Source: Fragilariopsis cylindrus CCMP1102 (lineage: Eukaryota; Bacillariophyta; Bacillariophyceae; Bacillariales; Bacillariaceae). From it: 64,000 nt of DNA. The notes beneath the pieces are model-generated. The model was not told the origin of the DNA. It was given only the letters and a program-made list of their open reading frames with translations, and searched no databases. The stretch spans positions 1 through 64,000 of the forward strand of contig FMBT01000303.1 of NCBI GenBank assembly GCA_900095095.1. Reading direction: 5' to 3'. The position numbers and the translations under genes are program-made. Position 1 is the stretch's first letter, and the number at the start of each line of letters is the position of its first letter. This document shows, in pieces, positions 41,626 to 54,300 of the stretch.

Positions 41626-43016
41626 ATGGCTGCTCCCGCAAGTTCTCTTCTCTCCGCCAGCGTCTATCTTCGCTCACATGCTACTCTTGAAGGCAATCAC
41701 GTCCATGTTGGGTTTATGACCAGTGGTGGTCTTGCACCTTGCTTATCGAGTTCGGTGTCCCAACTTGCAAAATACTGGATCGAAGCCTTGAAAGAAGGAA
41801 AGATTTCAGGTCTGACTTTACGAATGTATGTAGATGGCTACTCTGGTATCTTAACAGGTCATTCATTTGTCGTTCCGGAATCGGAGTATGGTTATTTTGA
41901 AAAAATGAACTTCTTGGGTGGTAGCCCAATCGGTAATTCTCGAGTCAAGCTCACCAATCTTGCGGACTGCGAAAAGCGAGGGTTTATCAAGCCCGGAGAA
42001 AAGCCTCTTGAGATTGCATCACGGCAATTGATTTTGGATAAAATTCAGGTCTTGCATACCATTGGTGGAGACGATACCAATACACAAGCCGCCGTCCTTT
42101 CGAAATACCTTTTGGATGAACACAATGGTAGTGTGATTGTGATTGGAATGCCCAAAACTATTGATAACGACGTCATACCGATCAATCAAACCTTCGGTGC
42201 AGATACGGCCGCACGCCAGGGAGCTATTTTCTTCGAGAACATTGTCAATGAATCGACTGCTAATCCCCGAATGCTCATCTTGCACGAGGTCATGGGCCGT
42301 GATTGTGGATTCTTGACAGCAAAAACTGCTCAGTACTACCGTGAAAAACTTGTCGCACAGGAACTTAGTTCAATCTACCCCAGTAATGCTACCAGTCGTG
42401 ATGTCCACGCTATTTGGATTCCAGAACTCAAATTGGACTTGGCTGCCGAGGGCGCTCGTCTTAAAAAAGTTATGGATGAAAATGGTTGCGTCAACGTCTT
42501 TTTTGGAGAAGGAACAGGCGTCGAAGAGATTATCCGAGATATGGAATCGGTAAGCTTACTTATCAATTAGTTCTACAATTTTTTATTAAACATATCCACA
42601 CTCCTTGAAACTCACATTTTTTTCTCTTCCTATCTCGTCGAATCCATCGATAGCATGGAGAAGAAGTCCCACGGGATGCTTTTGGTCATGTAACTTTGAA
42701 TAAGATAAATCCTGCAGCTTATTTCTCCCAGCGTCTTGCAAAGTATATCGACGCTGACAAAACAATTGTCCAAAAGTCGGGATATTTTGCACGAAGTGCA
42801 GCTGCTAATGAATTTGATCGCACATTGATTGGCGAATGTGCCAAGATTGGTGTTGCCTCTGCCATTGCCGGTGTTTCTGGATGCATGGGAGAAGATGAAG
42901 AGAGAGAAGGCTGCCCCATCCGTCCCATTGAGTTTGAAAGGATCAAAGGAGGGAAGGCATTTGATATCAGCAAGGAATGGTTCCAAACTATGTTAAAATC
43001 TATTGGTCAGATCTAG
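41626..43016 (+). CDS. Phosphofructokinase, pyrophosphate-dependent type
   Basis: Phosphorylates fructose 6-phosphate. Two exons, 41626-42549 and 42654-43016, join at GT-AG in phase 0 (DMES then HGEEVPRDAFGHVT), giving 428 residues. Motifs: GFMTSGGLAPC in the phosphate-donor loop (29-39), GGDDTNTQ (147-154), GMPKTIDNDV (174-183), and MGRDCGFLTA. The second Asp in GGDD and the Lys in PKTIDND are the residues that distinguish PPi-using enzymes from ATP-using ones (GGDG, PGTIDND), so PPi is the likely donor and the step would be reversible. The short N-terminus has no strong signal, which suggests the cytosol. The ATG has a Kozak-like ACCATGG. Confidence 0.9.
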
Positions 43017-43418
43017 ATCTGATAACTATATTATTATCTCGTTGAAATAAAAATTACAACTGAAGATTGCTTCTGAAACGGATTCAGTAGTATTCATTAT
43101 TAATACCGGTAATACTGATAATTGATAAAATGATGTTAGTTTGTATATTCTGAATGTAGATCTAGAAAGACAATCATATTAAGATATCTGCGTAAGCATA
43201 TATTATAACAACAACAACGAGTATACTGTCCGTAGACGTAGGAAGACAAGACGATGAAACTATTTCTTGGGTCGCGTGTTTTACTATGTGATGGCTAGTT
43301 CATTGCACCTTGACAAGAAACAAAAAGATGGAGTTTACCATCAGTCTTCGAAGAGCACAAGATGAAGGATTATCAGGATATCTTAGTAATCGAATTTTTA
43401 AGATGCTGTTGTTCTTTT
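43017..43418. other. Convergent intergenic region
   Basis: 3' flanks of two convergent genes. Nothing recognisable. Confidence 0.6.
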
Positions 43419-44441
43419 TCATCTTAGTAAAAATTCGACTTCTGATTTTCGGCCAATTGCCAATTTTGATGCAAGCGCCAGCTGGTTCGCTGCCAATGGG
43501 ACCTTACCAGTGTAATCGACTTGCAGCTTTCCTGTGACTATACTGACTACAATTGTAATACTCCCTTCCAAAAATCGTTCCTCTAAATTACTAGGATCAG
43601 CTAAAAGATGAGTTTGATTTGACGGATCTTTCCATATTCCCATCGTGAGAGAGATTCGATAATCACGTCCAGCAGATGTATTTTCTTTACCCTTCTCTTC
43701 GCTCTCTCCATCTCTTGAAATATTATATGAGTTATCAATAGACGTGATAGGACCCCCGGACTGCTTCCACCACAATTTACCGTTATCTATTAAATCCTTG
43801 CCAATTATCGGCAGACGTGTATCCTTCCACGCTGCCATGCACGCCAGTAGCGCTGTGTCCTTCACATTTCCGTTATCTTCCAGGACTATAACTGAAATCA
43901 CCAATCGAAGGCAAGCCTTACCCGTCAATAGATTTAATGATTGCGCCATATTTTCGTCCTGTTCAAGTGTTCGTTGCAGCCAGGATTGTAATACATCCCA
44001 ATGGTGCTGCTGCTGTTGTGATCTGGAATCGGCACCGACATTTCTCCCTCCCGTACCGCTCACTTGAACTACCACTTCCCCCTCGTCTGGTTGCTCTGGT
44101 GATGGTTGACCGATGTTAAAGGTCGTAGCGGCTAATATTTTGGTACCACCGCTACCATCACTACTGCCTCCGCCGTCATTTTGAGATTCGACGATCTGAC
44201 GCTGTTGCTGCACTAAAGCTGATCCCGCCGAATGTTTTAGCATTCCGTAAACAACTTTTGTGGGTCGACCTTGGGCAAAAAGGCGACCATCAGGCCTTGT
44301 GTTTTGTTCCCAAAATTCATTCACATGAGCTCTCGGATCCAGACACTGGACCAGTGGTCCAGCACGACTAGGGATGTCCAAATATTCTTGAAAGGAAGAA
44401 GATTTTGGTAATGGTTGGATCGGTGGAGATGACGATGTCAT
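43419..44441 (-). CDS. RRP43: Exosome complex RNase PH-like subunit Rrp43/EXOSC8
   Basis: Ring subunit of the RNA exosome, structural rather than catalytic in eukaryotes. Single exon, 340 residues. The start LVQCLDPRAHVNEFWEQNTR followed by RPDGR (49-53) is typical. A Gly/Ser/Gln-rich insertion (about 85-155) is unusual. The second half has DNGNVKDTALLACMAAWKDTRLP, which is the clearest signature of Rrp43/Rrp42/Rrp45 subunits, and then HLLADPSNLEERFLEGSITIVVS. Rrp43 is favoured over Rrp42 and Rrp45 by the N-terminal block; the assignment within this trio is less certain than the family. Confidence 0.82.
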   Translation of the reverse strand: MTSSSPPIQPLPKSSSFQEYLDIPSRAGPLVQCLDPRAHVNEFWEQNTRPDGRLFAQGRPTKVVYGMLKHSAGSALVQQQRQIVESQNDGGGSSDGSGGTKILAATTFNIGQPSPEQPDEGEVVVQVSGTGGRNVGADSRSQQQQHHWDVLQSWLQRTLEQDENMAQSLNLLTGKACLRLVISVIVLEDNGNVKDTALLACMAAWKDTRLPIIGKDLIDNGKLWWKQSGGPITSIDNSYNISRDGESEEKGKENTSAGRDYRISLTMGIWKDPSNQTHLLADPSNLEERFLEGSITIVVSIVTGKLQVDYTGKVPLAANQLALASKLAIGRKSEVEFLLR

Positions 44442-44747
44442 GTTGAAAAGGTATTGCGTTTATTTAGTACAAAGGAATTATGTATGATATGACGGGGACT
44501 TTCGACTTCGTACTTCTTATGAAAGAAGAATCAAAAATGTAGTAATAAAATATGAAAGAAATAAAAATATTTGTTGTGTGTGTCGTCGATTGAGATTCGA
44601 TTCATTCGATTTATTCGCCATCATTGCATGGGTTAATATTGGCACTACTGTCCGTCAGTACGTACGGGGGGAAGACAGACAGACAGAATGACACATTGTT
44701 ACACCACTTAATTTAATTTAATTTAATTTATCTCATTGTTTTACTAT

Positions 44748-44781
<34 letters not shown>

Positions 44782-45522
44782 GGATATATATTTATTAACC
44801 TGGCTAATTTCTATGTAGATTTTTACAGCAGACTATTAAGTGTTTCAATTCACCTCCGTTAAGTAAGAGATTCTAACTCATCCCGGTAGAACGACGCTTG
44901 CCACAAGTTGCTTTCAAAAGTAACTGGCAAATCAATAATAAGCATCAGAGGCAATATTTATTGTATATTTTGTCTTTAAATTTTGAGAATACATATCGAT
45001 GAATATCCAAATCCTCACAATAAAGGAGAACACACGATTTGGATGTCACCTGGAAATCAATCCGTAAGATAGAATGAGATTAGACCACTATTAGGGATAG
45101 TCAATCATCATTACACACCAATCAGTAGTAATCAATTACTGATAAGTGTTTTACGCACCAGTAGTAACTGATTACTGATAAGTTACGCATCTGGTTTTAA
45201 AGTGGTACAGTAGGACAGTAATGTAGCTAGCTAAACACATTACAGCCTATGCGTCTTTTATCTTCCTTCACTACAATCCTGTGGAAAGGTAGCCGATGTA
45301 ATTTTGTAATTTCACATATGACAAACTTGTTCCTGCAAATAAACCACCAAAAAGAGTAGAAATAAGCTCATCTACAACAAGTTCATCTGTATCCTCCTCT
45401 CATTAAACCTAGGTCAATCTTCTTGTCAATTATCAGTTGATGCAAAAAGTATGTGCACCATATGGGTTTTTTTTGGGGGGGGGGGGGGGTTGAAGGACTT
45501 TGTGGATGCAAATGGAAGAAGA
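44442..45522. other. Intergenic with simple repeats
   Basis: Contains (TTAAT)n at 44707-44731, (AT)n at 44751-44777 and a T8-G15 tract at 45467-45489 directly beside the duplication breakpoint. Short repeats of AGTAACTGATTACTGATAAG occur near 45127 and 45163. No gene is supported. Confidence 0.55.
44707..44777. repeat. (TTAAT)n and (AT)n microsatellites
   Basis: Five TTAAT-type units, then about 13 AT units after a 20-bp spacer. Confidence 0.9.
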
Positions 45523-46433
45523 AATGCATATCCGTAGAGGAGACTTCCAATGCAAAAAAGTTAAAATATCCGCTGAAAAGTGGTACGAGAATACCAAAGA
45601 AGTCTGGAAGCCAAATGAGATCATTTATATTGCAACTGACGAGCGTGATAAATCATTCTTTGATCCTATCGCAAAGCATCACGACATACGATTCTTAGAT
45701 GACTACTGGGATCTTGCATCACTTGGAGATATAGATCCAAATTACTTTGGAATGATTGATACCATTGTGTCAAGTCGAGCAAGAGCCTTTGCTGGTACCT
45801 GGTTCTCAACTTTTACAGGGTATGTATTATGAATCAATCATTGAGTATATTTAATATTGTGGACTGTTTGTAATGATTCATTCGTTTAATATAATATAAT
45901 TTTTAACCCGTGTTGACCCCCCTCCCCCCCCCCCCCCGGTAATAATTTATCTGCAGATATATAAATCGCATGCGTGGTTATCATGGAATAACCATGAAGG
46001 ACTCTTGGTACTCTTTCTTGGAAAAGAAAACGAAATTACACACATGGGAGAATATGAACATTAGTGCATATGCCCGACGGTTGGATTGGAATAGACGGAG
46101 ATGTTTGTCCAGAGAAAACCGAGTTTTAATAGACTAAAATAACATCAATTATTTTCGAAGAGAAAAAACTAAGACTTGCGTATTCTTTCTCTGTTGTATA
46201 TTATTGCATTTGTTCGATTGAAAAATCACTACAGTAGTGGTATGTTTCTTCAACAATTAGTTTGGGTTTTCTCTTCGTGCTGCACTTAACGTGTTCCCAA
46301 ATTTCCTTTCATCTCATTGTTTTTGGCATTCGATTGAGGAAGTTACTGCTGTAGAAAATGTAGGTAGTATTGACGATATTCTTTATCTACTGAAGATATT
46401 ATTGCCTCGTTCAGTATCATTTGGAGGTAAGAT
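45523..46433. repeat. Inverted segmental duplication, copy B
   Basis: Reverse complement of 28975-29889. Similarity begins at ATGCATATCCG (45523) just after a G15 tract and ends within GGAGGTAAGAT (about 46433). Confidence 0.9.
45525..46137 (+). pseudogene. O-fucosyltransferase-like gene fragment (inverted partial copy)
   Basis: Encodes the C-terminal 40% of the gene at 29279-30863, starting at HIRRGDFQ and running through FAGTWFSTFTG, an intron with intact GT and AG, and YINRMRGYHG. The 5' two thirds are missing. A 10-nt deletion after ISAYA shifts the end of the frame, and Tyr to Cys and Met-Ser to Ile-Thr changes are present. It has no promoter or 5' exon of its own. The intron holds C6-T-C14, the counterpart of the G14 run in the parent. 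Confidence 0.88.
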
Positions 46434-47236
46434 ATTCACCAAAACAACTGGTAAAATCCTACACAGATGTCTTTTGCTTGGTTGCAAGATGACAACATTT
46501 TGCTTAGTTACAGTTACAAGAAGATGAGCACTAGAATACTTGACAATGACAGCAAAAAACTACAGCTGCTGATGTGATATGAAATAATACACACTCGCAC
46601 ACACTCATTGCATTGATGACTCAAGAAGGAGTATCTCGATCTAATCTGCTGGTATCATTGCTGAGGTAGGAGAAGGGAACACCAATAGTTAGTATAATAC
46701 ATGCTATGTTTAGCCCTATAATGTCGAAATTAGGTATCTACTTTTTCCTTTCTATTATTCTTTGTGATGAATTTGAAATTTGAGGAGAATACAGTAAGTA
46801 CACTAGTAGAACAAATAATAAATAGCCAGAGGAATTCAATGCATCCCCATTCAGCATTTACGCGATGTAACAGTGGAAAACTCACTGCTAAAACTAAAGA
46901 TACTGTTACTGGCTAATTTAAGCCAGTAGGTCCTACAAAACGCACAGTACAGTATGCATGCACGGTAATTAATGATTAATGTGAAGGATTCAAAAATACC
47001 TGCTGGTACTAGCTGGTACAAACTACAGTAGCGTTAAAGAATTATACACGTAAGGGACGAACAGTTTCGAGAATCAAGACTGAAATAAGAAAGTTTGAAG
47101 TTATTTGTGTGAATGTTGAAAGAGGGATTCTCCTAGCAGTAACAACATCAAACCAACCACAAAGACTACATCAATTAAACAATTTTCCACCCTTGACTTA
47201 CTAACGAAGTAAAAATAAATAATCATCACCCATACC
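46138..47236. other. Intergenic, no supported gene
   Basis: The first 300 nt belong to the duplicated 3' flank. The rest is unique sequence without recognisable features. Confidence 0.55.
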
Positions 47237-48016
47237 ATGTCCACTGACGCATCTACCTCCTCCACTGCGGCAATTCCAGCAGAAGCTTCTGTGTCAAAGT
47301 CGAAGGCAACGGCAACAACAAAAAGCTCGGATGCATCCGAATTGAAAATCCAAGATGATGAAGAAATCTCATCCCATACAGCTGCGGCTGGGGACGCTCC
47401 AGACCTTTCTGGCTTTACCCAACCTCTCCGTATCGAATCAACGAAAATGACTTTCGAAGCACGCTTGACGGGAACATCCTCGAGCTTACAAGCCCGCGAG
47501 AACATGTTATTGCGACGTAAGGATGCTTTGTCATCGCGATCTGGCAGTGAATCTCCTCTTCAACGTGGAAATAATAGTTACACATTTGATGGGGGATCTT
47601 CTATCTCAAGTCTTGAAGATCTAGGCATCGATACCGATATTTTGACAGACAAGATGGGAGTGCTGGAATTAAACCTCAAGACTCAACAAGAAATCACACA
47701 AAGCTTGCACAAATCACTGTCTAACTTGCCGGCCGTCAATGAACGCTTGAGAGATGAAAGTCTGGAGGATTGTCACGCCTTCACAGATTTGAAACGCGAA
47801 GGGACATCATCGAGGGGGGGATCAATCACGACAGGTGGTGAAGCTAGTTCGAACGTCCTAGAACCCTTGGAAGAAATAGAAGATGAAGATGATATTGTGA
47901 ATGATGAGAGGACATCAAAGATCAAAATTACGAACTTGGCTGAAATTTTGGAAGCTCCAGACGAAGAAGAAGTGGGAGAGTCGAATGCGGGCGTTGCCCT
48001 GTCTTCGTCTAAATGA
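47237..48016 (+). CDS. Disordered protein with central helical segment
   Basis: Single exon, 259 residues, ATG in ACCATGTCC context. I do not recognise the family. The N-terminal 60 residues are Ser/Ala/Thr/Lys-rich. A short motif MTFEARLTGTSSSLQARENM (70-89) and a helical stretch LTDKMGVLELNLKTQQEITQ then SLHKSLSNLP (about 137-166) look ordered and could be a coiled coil. The C-terminus is acidic (EPLEEIEDEDDIVND). Steady codon use, a well-placed start and no interior stops make it likely real, but the product is best called hypothetical. Confidence 0.6.
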   Translation: MSTDASTSSTAAIPAEASVSKSKATATTKSSDASELKIQDDEEISSHTAAAGDAPDLSGFTQPLRIESTKMTFEARLTGTSSSLQARENMLLRRKDALSSRSGSESPLQRGNNSYTFDGGSSISSLEDLGIDTDILTDKMGVLELNLKTQQEITQSLHKSLSNLPAVNERLRDESLEDCHAFTDLKREGTSSRGGSITTGGEASSNVLEPLEEIEDEDDIVNDERTSKIKITNLAEILEAPDEEEVGESNAGVALSSSK

Positions 48017-48396
48017 ATTTTGATGGAAACGGAAAAAAAGAAAGAAAGAAAAAAAGCCACATTTGCAATAAGAGGAGGCTCGTGTGATTCGATTCTTCTA
48101 CTACGAGGGAAGGAGAAGAAGTCAGAAGCATTAGTATTCTCTTTTCGAATAGCTACAGTATGTAAATTAGCAGTGAGGAATTTCCAATCGTAAAGATTCT
48201 TATCGCGTTTAGATGTTATCTTATTTACAGAATTTCAATTTGACTATTGCAATTCGATTCGATCCGATAAAACGTTATACGTGCTAAGGATTACATTCTT
48301 AGTTATGTTTGACATCACGCGGCCATCTTCGTCACGTCGGTTTTGTTGTAGTGATTCTTGAAACTGTTCCTTTCTACAATTACTTCAAAGTAATTA
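48017..48396. other. Convergent intergenic region
   Basis: Short 3' flank between two convergent genes. Nothing recognisable. Confidence 0.6.
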
Positions 48397-51300
48397 TTAA
48401 TCGACACTTATTTGGTCGCGAAACGTGGTGATGTCGTCTACATCATCAGTCTTGAGAGGACTTCCTTCCGTTGTGGTGGAAGGTATGTAGGATATGGTTT
48501 CCTTTATTGTTTTCCTAGCCGATTTTTCATCTTGAGTAGTGCTAGTAGAAGATAAATCAATCATTAATGAATCATTGCGAGTCGACAACTGGTTTTTAGT
48601 ACCATGGGTTTGTGGTACATTGAGATTCATCTCTTTATGCCAGGTCATAAGTTCGATCTTTTCTTGTAACTCCTTTATCAGTTGTTCCTGTGACTTCAAC
48701 TTCGTCTCGAGTGTTGTTTGTATTTTCATAGCCTGTTTGAAATCATAGTTATCGCATGCTTCTCGTATGAGTTTGATACCATCAAGGTTTGTCCACAAAG
48801 ACGAGTCACCACATTGCACTCGATGTAGATTCGCAAAGTCACCGCGAACGTCCACTTTGACGCAAATAGATTTGATTGCTGAAAGGTCATCCCCGAGGTT
48901 TCTGCGTGCCCTTGACGAATTTAGACCAGATAGAGTTCGATGTAAGATCATAATTTCTCTTCTAATCAAATATTCGTCCAAAACATGAGTAAGTCCTGAT
49001 CCTGCTTGGCTCCAAGACGGCGGAACATGCGGCTGTTCGTGTTCGTGTTCAATAGAATAAGAATCGATATGTAAGGTCTTGTAAAATTTAATGATACTTA
49101 AATACAGTAGAGGTAACAATAATAAAATATATACGTACGAAAGCAGCCTCGAAAATGAGTCGTACGATTCCGGAAATGCCGCCGGATTTACCTCTCACAA
49201 CCATGGAGCAGGAGTGCATAAATGGAAGTATTCTTGACAAGACATTATCCATATTTGATTCAGATATCTCCAAAGGATATGGGGAATAATTTGTTCCGAC
49301 AAGTGGCACTCCCATGTGCTCGTCGACAAGATAAAGGAATGCCTTTCTCGCGTCCTTGAAAAGTGTTCTGATTTCAAAATAGCGTCGTTCGACCAACTTT
49401 GTCACCGCACATATAGGGTCGACACGGAAGGCCTCTAATGAGTGACGGGCAAACAGTTTTAAGAAAAGAACAGCCAATATGTGAATAATGATAGAAATGT
49501 AATGATAATCTGATCTCATCTCTACCTACAGTAGTCCCAGGACAAAATAAGAAAGTACTCTATTGTGGGTTCTTTGTCAAATCGATTTTTACGAACGAAT
49601 GCAAGTTACTTACCGATGCGGTCAGCAGCAATTACAGTAAATTCTTTCTTCAGATCGTCATACTGATCAGAAGGAAACGTTACGGCCTCGAGTAATGTCA
49701 TCGCATCCCATTTCATCCCTGGGCGTGATTTCTCAATCACATCTTCCACCTTTGATGCAAAAGAGAGAGTCTTCGCAAGAGATATAAGCAATACTCCCAT
49801 ATTTTCAGCACGTTCGACATCCTTCTTCGTTGTAGGAGATAACTTTGATTTTTTGTTTTTGGCAGAAAGTTTATACGGCAATAGTACAAAGCTAGAAGGC
49901 ACTGAATTTGTACTATTGCCGATTAGCTTTCGAACTATTTCTGATGACGAAAAGTTAAAGGTTCGTAGCATATCAAAGTTCCAGCAGTTGACCTGTACTG
50001 TGCGAGCCGCTAGCCAATCGTCTTCGTATTTGGCATTGACCACTTTTGTGCGATTTCGCATGTGGGCGACACTTTCGTTGTTGTGCTTTGCAATGATTTT
50101 GTTGAGCAGTTGCGATTTATCATTTGAAGAAAAGTAAGGGTGTGGTATAACACTACCCATCGTGAGATTATTTCGGTCCTCGAAAGGCAGTAAAAGAAGA
50201 AATAGGAGATCTTGGGCAACAGGATCTCCAACATACTCGTAAATATTTGCACGAGCTGCATCCATGTCCCAATTCACAATACCGTGATGGTCAAGAAGAT
50301 GGCCAGATTTAACATTGACCGGGAAAAGTGGGCGTCCTTCACTACATAGAGTAAAAAGTAAAAGCCCGAGACACCATAGATCAGTGCTCTCTCTCGTTTG
50401 GATTAACTTATAAGGAAGCTCAGGTAGCTCGCCAACTTTTATTTTTTCAGGCTCGTCGACTAAATAGTGACAGCGTATTACATATGAACATCCAGTAGTA
50501 ATATCAACATATGGTTCTTTCACCCTCCGGTCAACTTCAACATTAAAGAGCTCCTCAACCTTTTTCCAGTAAGTTCTATAAATCTCTTCTTCGCTAGACG
50601 AAACTTTCGTGAACATTTCAGGTGGCAACAGACCTGTTTCAAATTGAGTAGAGCCATCTGGGAAGATGGCCCCCATATATTCAGTTTCAAAATTACAACA
50701 GGCGCCCGAAAAATTAGATACAGCCCAAGTTCGTTGAGTGTTTCGGACTTCTTTGTCAAAAGGAAGCATTGTTATGCATCGCATTGAGAGATTACGATGG
50801 ACAACATTTTTATCATGCATTTGTTTTAAGGCTCTCGCAACCTGAAGACTGATATCAGCAATTTCTATGTTCTGGTGCACGCCTTGATGGTAAAAGTATT
50901 CGTATAAATCTCCTTCATCAGAGTGTGGGTAGACAAGAGCATAAGGGTAATCAGAAAGACAGATAGATTCACCACCATAGCAGTGTATGATTTTGAAACG
51001 CTCGTCATTTACATCCAATCTATACCGTCTGTTTCGCGATGCATTGAAATGGTCTAGAATTGGAAGAATGTTATTCGTCGATATATCTCCCTCTTTCATA
51101 CCAAGCTGTACACGGGATCTGACTTCGTTATCATATACAGTCTGGCTTCGGGTGAATTTAAAGCAGACTTGTCGTTTCTTGTCTTTGAATTTCGATGCCA
51201 AATAACCTTCTTCATCGTGGACCATTTCACCAGTATCCCAGATCTTTTCCTCTGCTAGCCCAGGATCAAAGGTTTTCGGAGGTTGATACTCTGTTGTTCT

Positions 51301-54300
51301 CACTACGTGTTCAGCTGCCCGTATAAAAACAGTATTGTCGTCGCAACTTCGATGTAGTAAGACACCATCAATTTCTGAAGAGAACTCAAAACGTCCAAGG
51401 AAAAAATGGTAACTCTCGAATAGTTCCTTTACTTTGGGGCTCGCAATATCACGCATAGTCAAACCCACATGGGGGACGTCAGGCTTCATGTATTCAACAG
51501 CACATTCCGGTACTGCGAGATCAATGAGCTGCTCCACAATATCAAACTCTAAATCTTGAAGGATAGATTCTACCTGCTGTAAGTAGTTGTCCTCCGGAAA
51601 TTTGTGACTGTTGTATGCAACGAAAAAACACCACAATCTTGTACCTACATGGCTTAGCTCAAACAATTTTTCTGTACACGAGCTTGTTGATGACATATCT
51701 TCTTTTTTCTCCTCTAAAATATGAACGTCAGTTTTAGACTCATCAACCGATTTATGGTCTTCTATCGCTCTATCTGCGATCGCCCGTCGAAGTAATGATT
51801 TGTCACCTACAAAACTACCCGCCTGTACGTAGCTCAATGTCTGGCTTAAAGTTTGACTGACACTCTCTGTTCCTAAATTTTCTGAAAATATACCTCCATC
51901 TGTAATGGAATCATCTTCTGAATAATATTCTTCCTCATCGCTTGAAGCGCTTATGTCATCCAATTCATTTACAGCTTCAACTTCCTCGTCGATACTGTGT
52001 TGGGGACTCGCAATATAGCGATCGTCAAGGTCAGCATCGTATATTGATTTTCTTCCCTCTTGCTTTTCGTTCCCACCAAGTTTCTTAGCGAGCATTGAAG
52101 CGAAAGAAGACGAAGAACTGATGGGAACTTTTGTCGTTCCATTCTCGCTGCGTTGATATTTTTGCCTTAAGGTCTTTTTCGGCCTTCTATTTTGCGAACG
52201 ACCTTTATTTTCGATAATGGGAGCATTTATAGCAGAAAGGGTCTCATTGAGATCAATGCTTTCTGGAGACTTCAGATTGAATTCCTTAAGCTGCTTCAGG
52301 TGAAAACTCCCTTGGCCAGTGATTTCTTTTCGAACTAATCTTACACAAGCATCCAATAGTTCTTCATTCCGCCGGTAACTATCGATCAGTGGATTGAACG
52401 AGTAAAGTAGCTCTTTGACAGCCTGCCAATGCTCCGGATCGTTTGCCTCCTCTTCCAGTCGATCATGAAGTTGGATGCACGAGTATTCGTGGCCCTTTTC
52501 CGTTGTTCTCATACGATTCGCCTCTGGATACGTCTCTAAAAGGCGAAAGATTCGATCATATGGCACAACTTGGAAGGCCACAGCTACATGCAAAGGAGTC
52601 ATCCCATGAGAAAAACTTGCAATCTTCAGGTGCTCGGGCAGTGTTAGTGGTTCCAACAAGATCCTCATTTTAAGCTTTTGGACTTGAGTCACTTCTTCTT
52701 GCCATTCTTTTTCCTTTTCAGTCAGCAGGCCAAGAGGTTTGGCAAGCGAAGCGCCACGCACGATCCTCCCACTTTTGGAGACTGAAAAGAGATTTTCTCG
52801 TGAAAGCATAGAATGAATGGGCAAATCTCCATCTGCGTTCTGATATGTAGCGCAACGATTGAATTTTTCGACAAAGAGCTTTAGACTTTCGAATGATGCT
52901 TGGTTTTGGCACGCATAATGAATTGGATACTTTCCGAGGGCATCTTCCATTTTAATTGCTAATCGGCCATCTATACAAGTCCCATGTCGGCTCGTGGGAT
53001 AGGCGGCTAAGAGTAATTTCAGGTTGGACAATGGCTGCAAAGGGGATGAAAATCCAGAAGAAAATGCGTAGATGAGTGGCGTCTGCATTTGCACCTCACT
53101 TGTATGGACCAACCCTGTCGGGTGGGAATGTATCAATAGTTCAATACATTCACTCGAGGTGGCTACACGAAGGGCCGTGTGAAGAGGTAAATGGCCTGAA
53201 TTGTTTTCCAAGGAGGCAGCTGAAACCAAAGGTTGGCCTTTCTCATTATAACTATGTCCTATGTCTTGTCCATCTATATCAGGACACTTCAGCAAAAGTC
53301 CGACAAGCTGTTTCGGTGGATTGAACGCTGCTGGTCCCCCCAATGTGAGATTCATATCTTTCGGCCTACAATTTACATTTGTAACACGCTGTCGCTCCAC
53401 ATCTTGAATTTCAGCGACCGCCGAAAACATAACGTGTAATGCTAGATTATTTCATTTTCATAATAACAACAACAGTAACAACAAGATCGAAACAATTCAA
53501 TGATGAGGACGAACGTTGCAGTATTGAAATAGTCTCCAGATAAAATAGTATAGAAACAATATACCGCATTGAATACACATTATAAACTTACGTGTTTCTC
53601 CATTTATGTCTTGGAAAGTCACCGCCTCTATGTTGTGATCTAGTATAATTTGGAAAATTTTGTTCGAAATATTAGGACCAACCTGAGAATGGACGACGGT
53701 ATCGGAAGCAGAAGTGGTAGAACGTGCAAAGAAATGACAAGCCCAATGTAAAGGAGTGCGATTCGTGTCTCTATCAACCATTCGTGCCGCCTTACTCGAA
53801 ACTAATAGTTGGATTAATTGTATTGAGAGTCTGGTGTGCCACCATGGAGTTACGTTTGAATCATTGACCTGGCCACACACATTCGTCTTCTTCCTTTCCA
53901 TCAAACTACCGGCACCCAAATACCAAGCCAGTGCCGTTCGTCCCCTCCGATCTCCCACAGCAGTTGATCCTGGATAATCGTCAATGAGTGCTCGTAATAC
54001 CTCCTTACTTGCACCCTGCATAACGGCATAGTGCAAGGGGATAGCACCGTGACAAGAATCATGGACTATAGCCGCACTTTGTGGTATTTCCTCTTTCTCA
54101 TTTGGATGGGGAATTTCCGGAAGAGGATTCTTTTCGTTGCTCGCCATATGAGGTTGTCGAATAATCGTGAATAGATCAAAAGGCATTTCCTGGCAAAAGA
54201 ATCTAATAATACTCGACGAGCGACTTTTGGCATGGAATAAGAAAAGACAGTGCAGAGGAGTTCTCCCACAGTCGTCACGATGCAACATACTTTCTGGATT

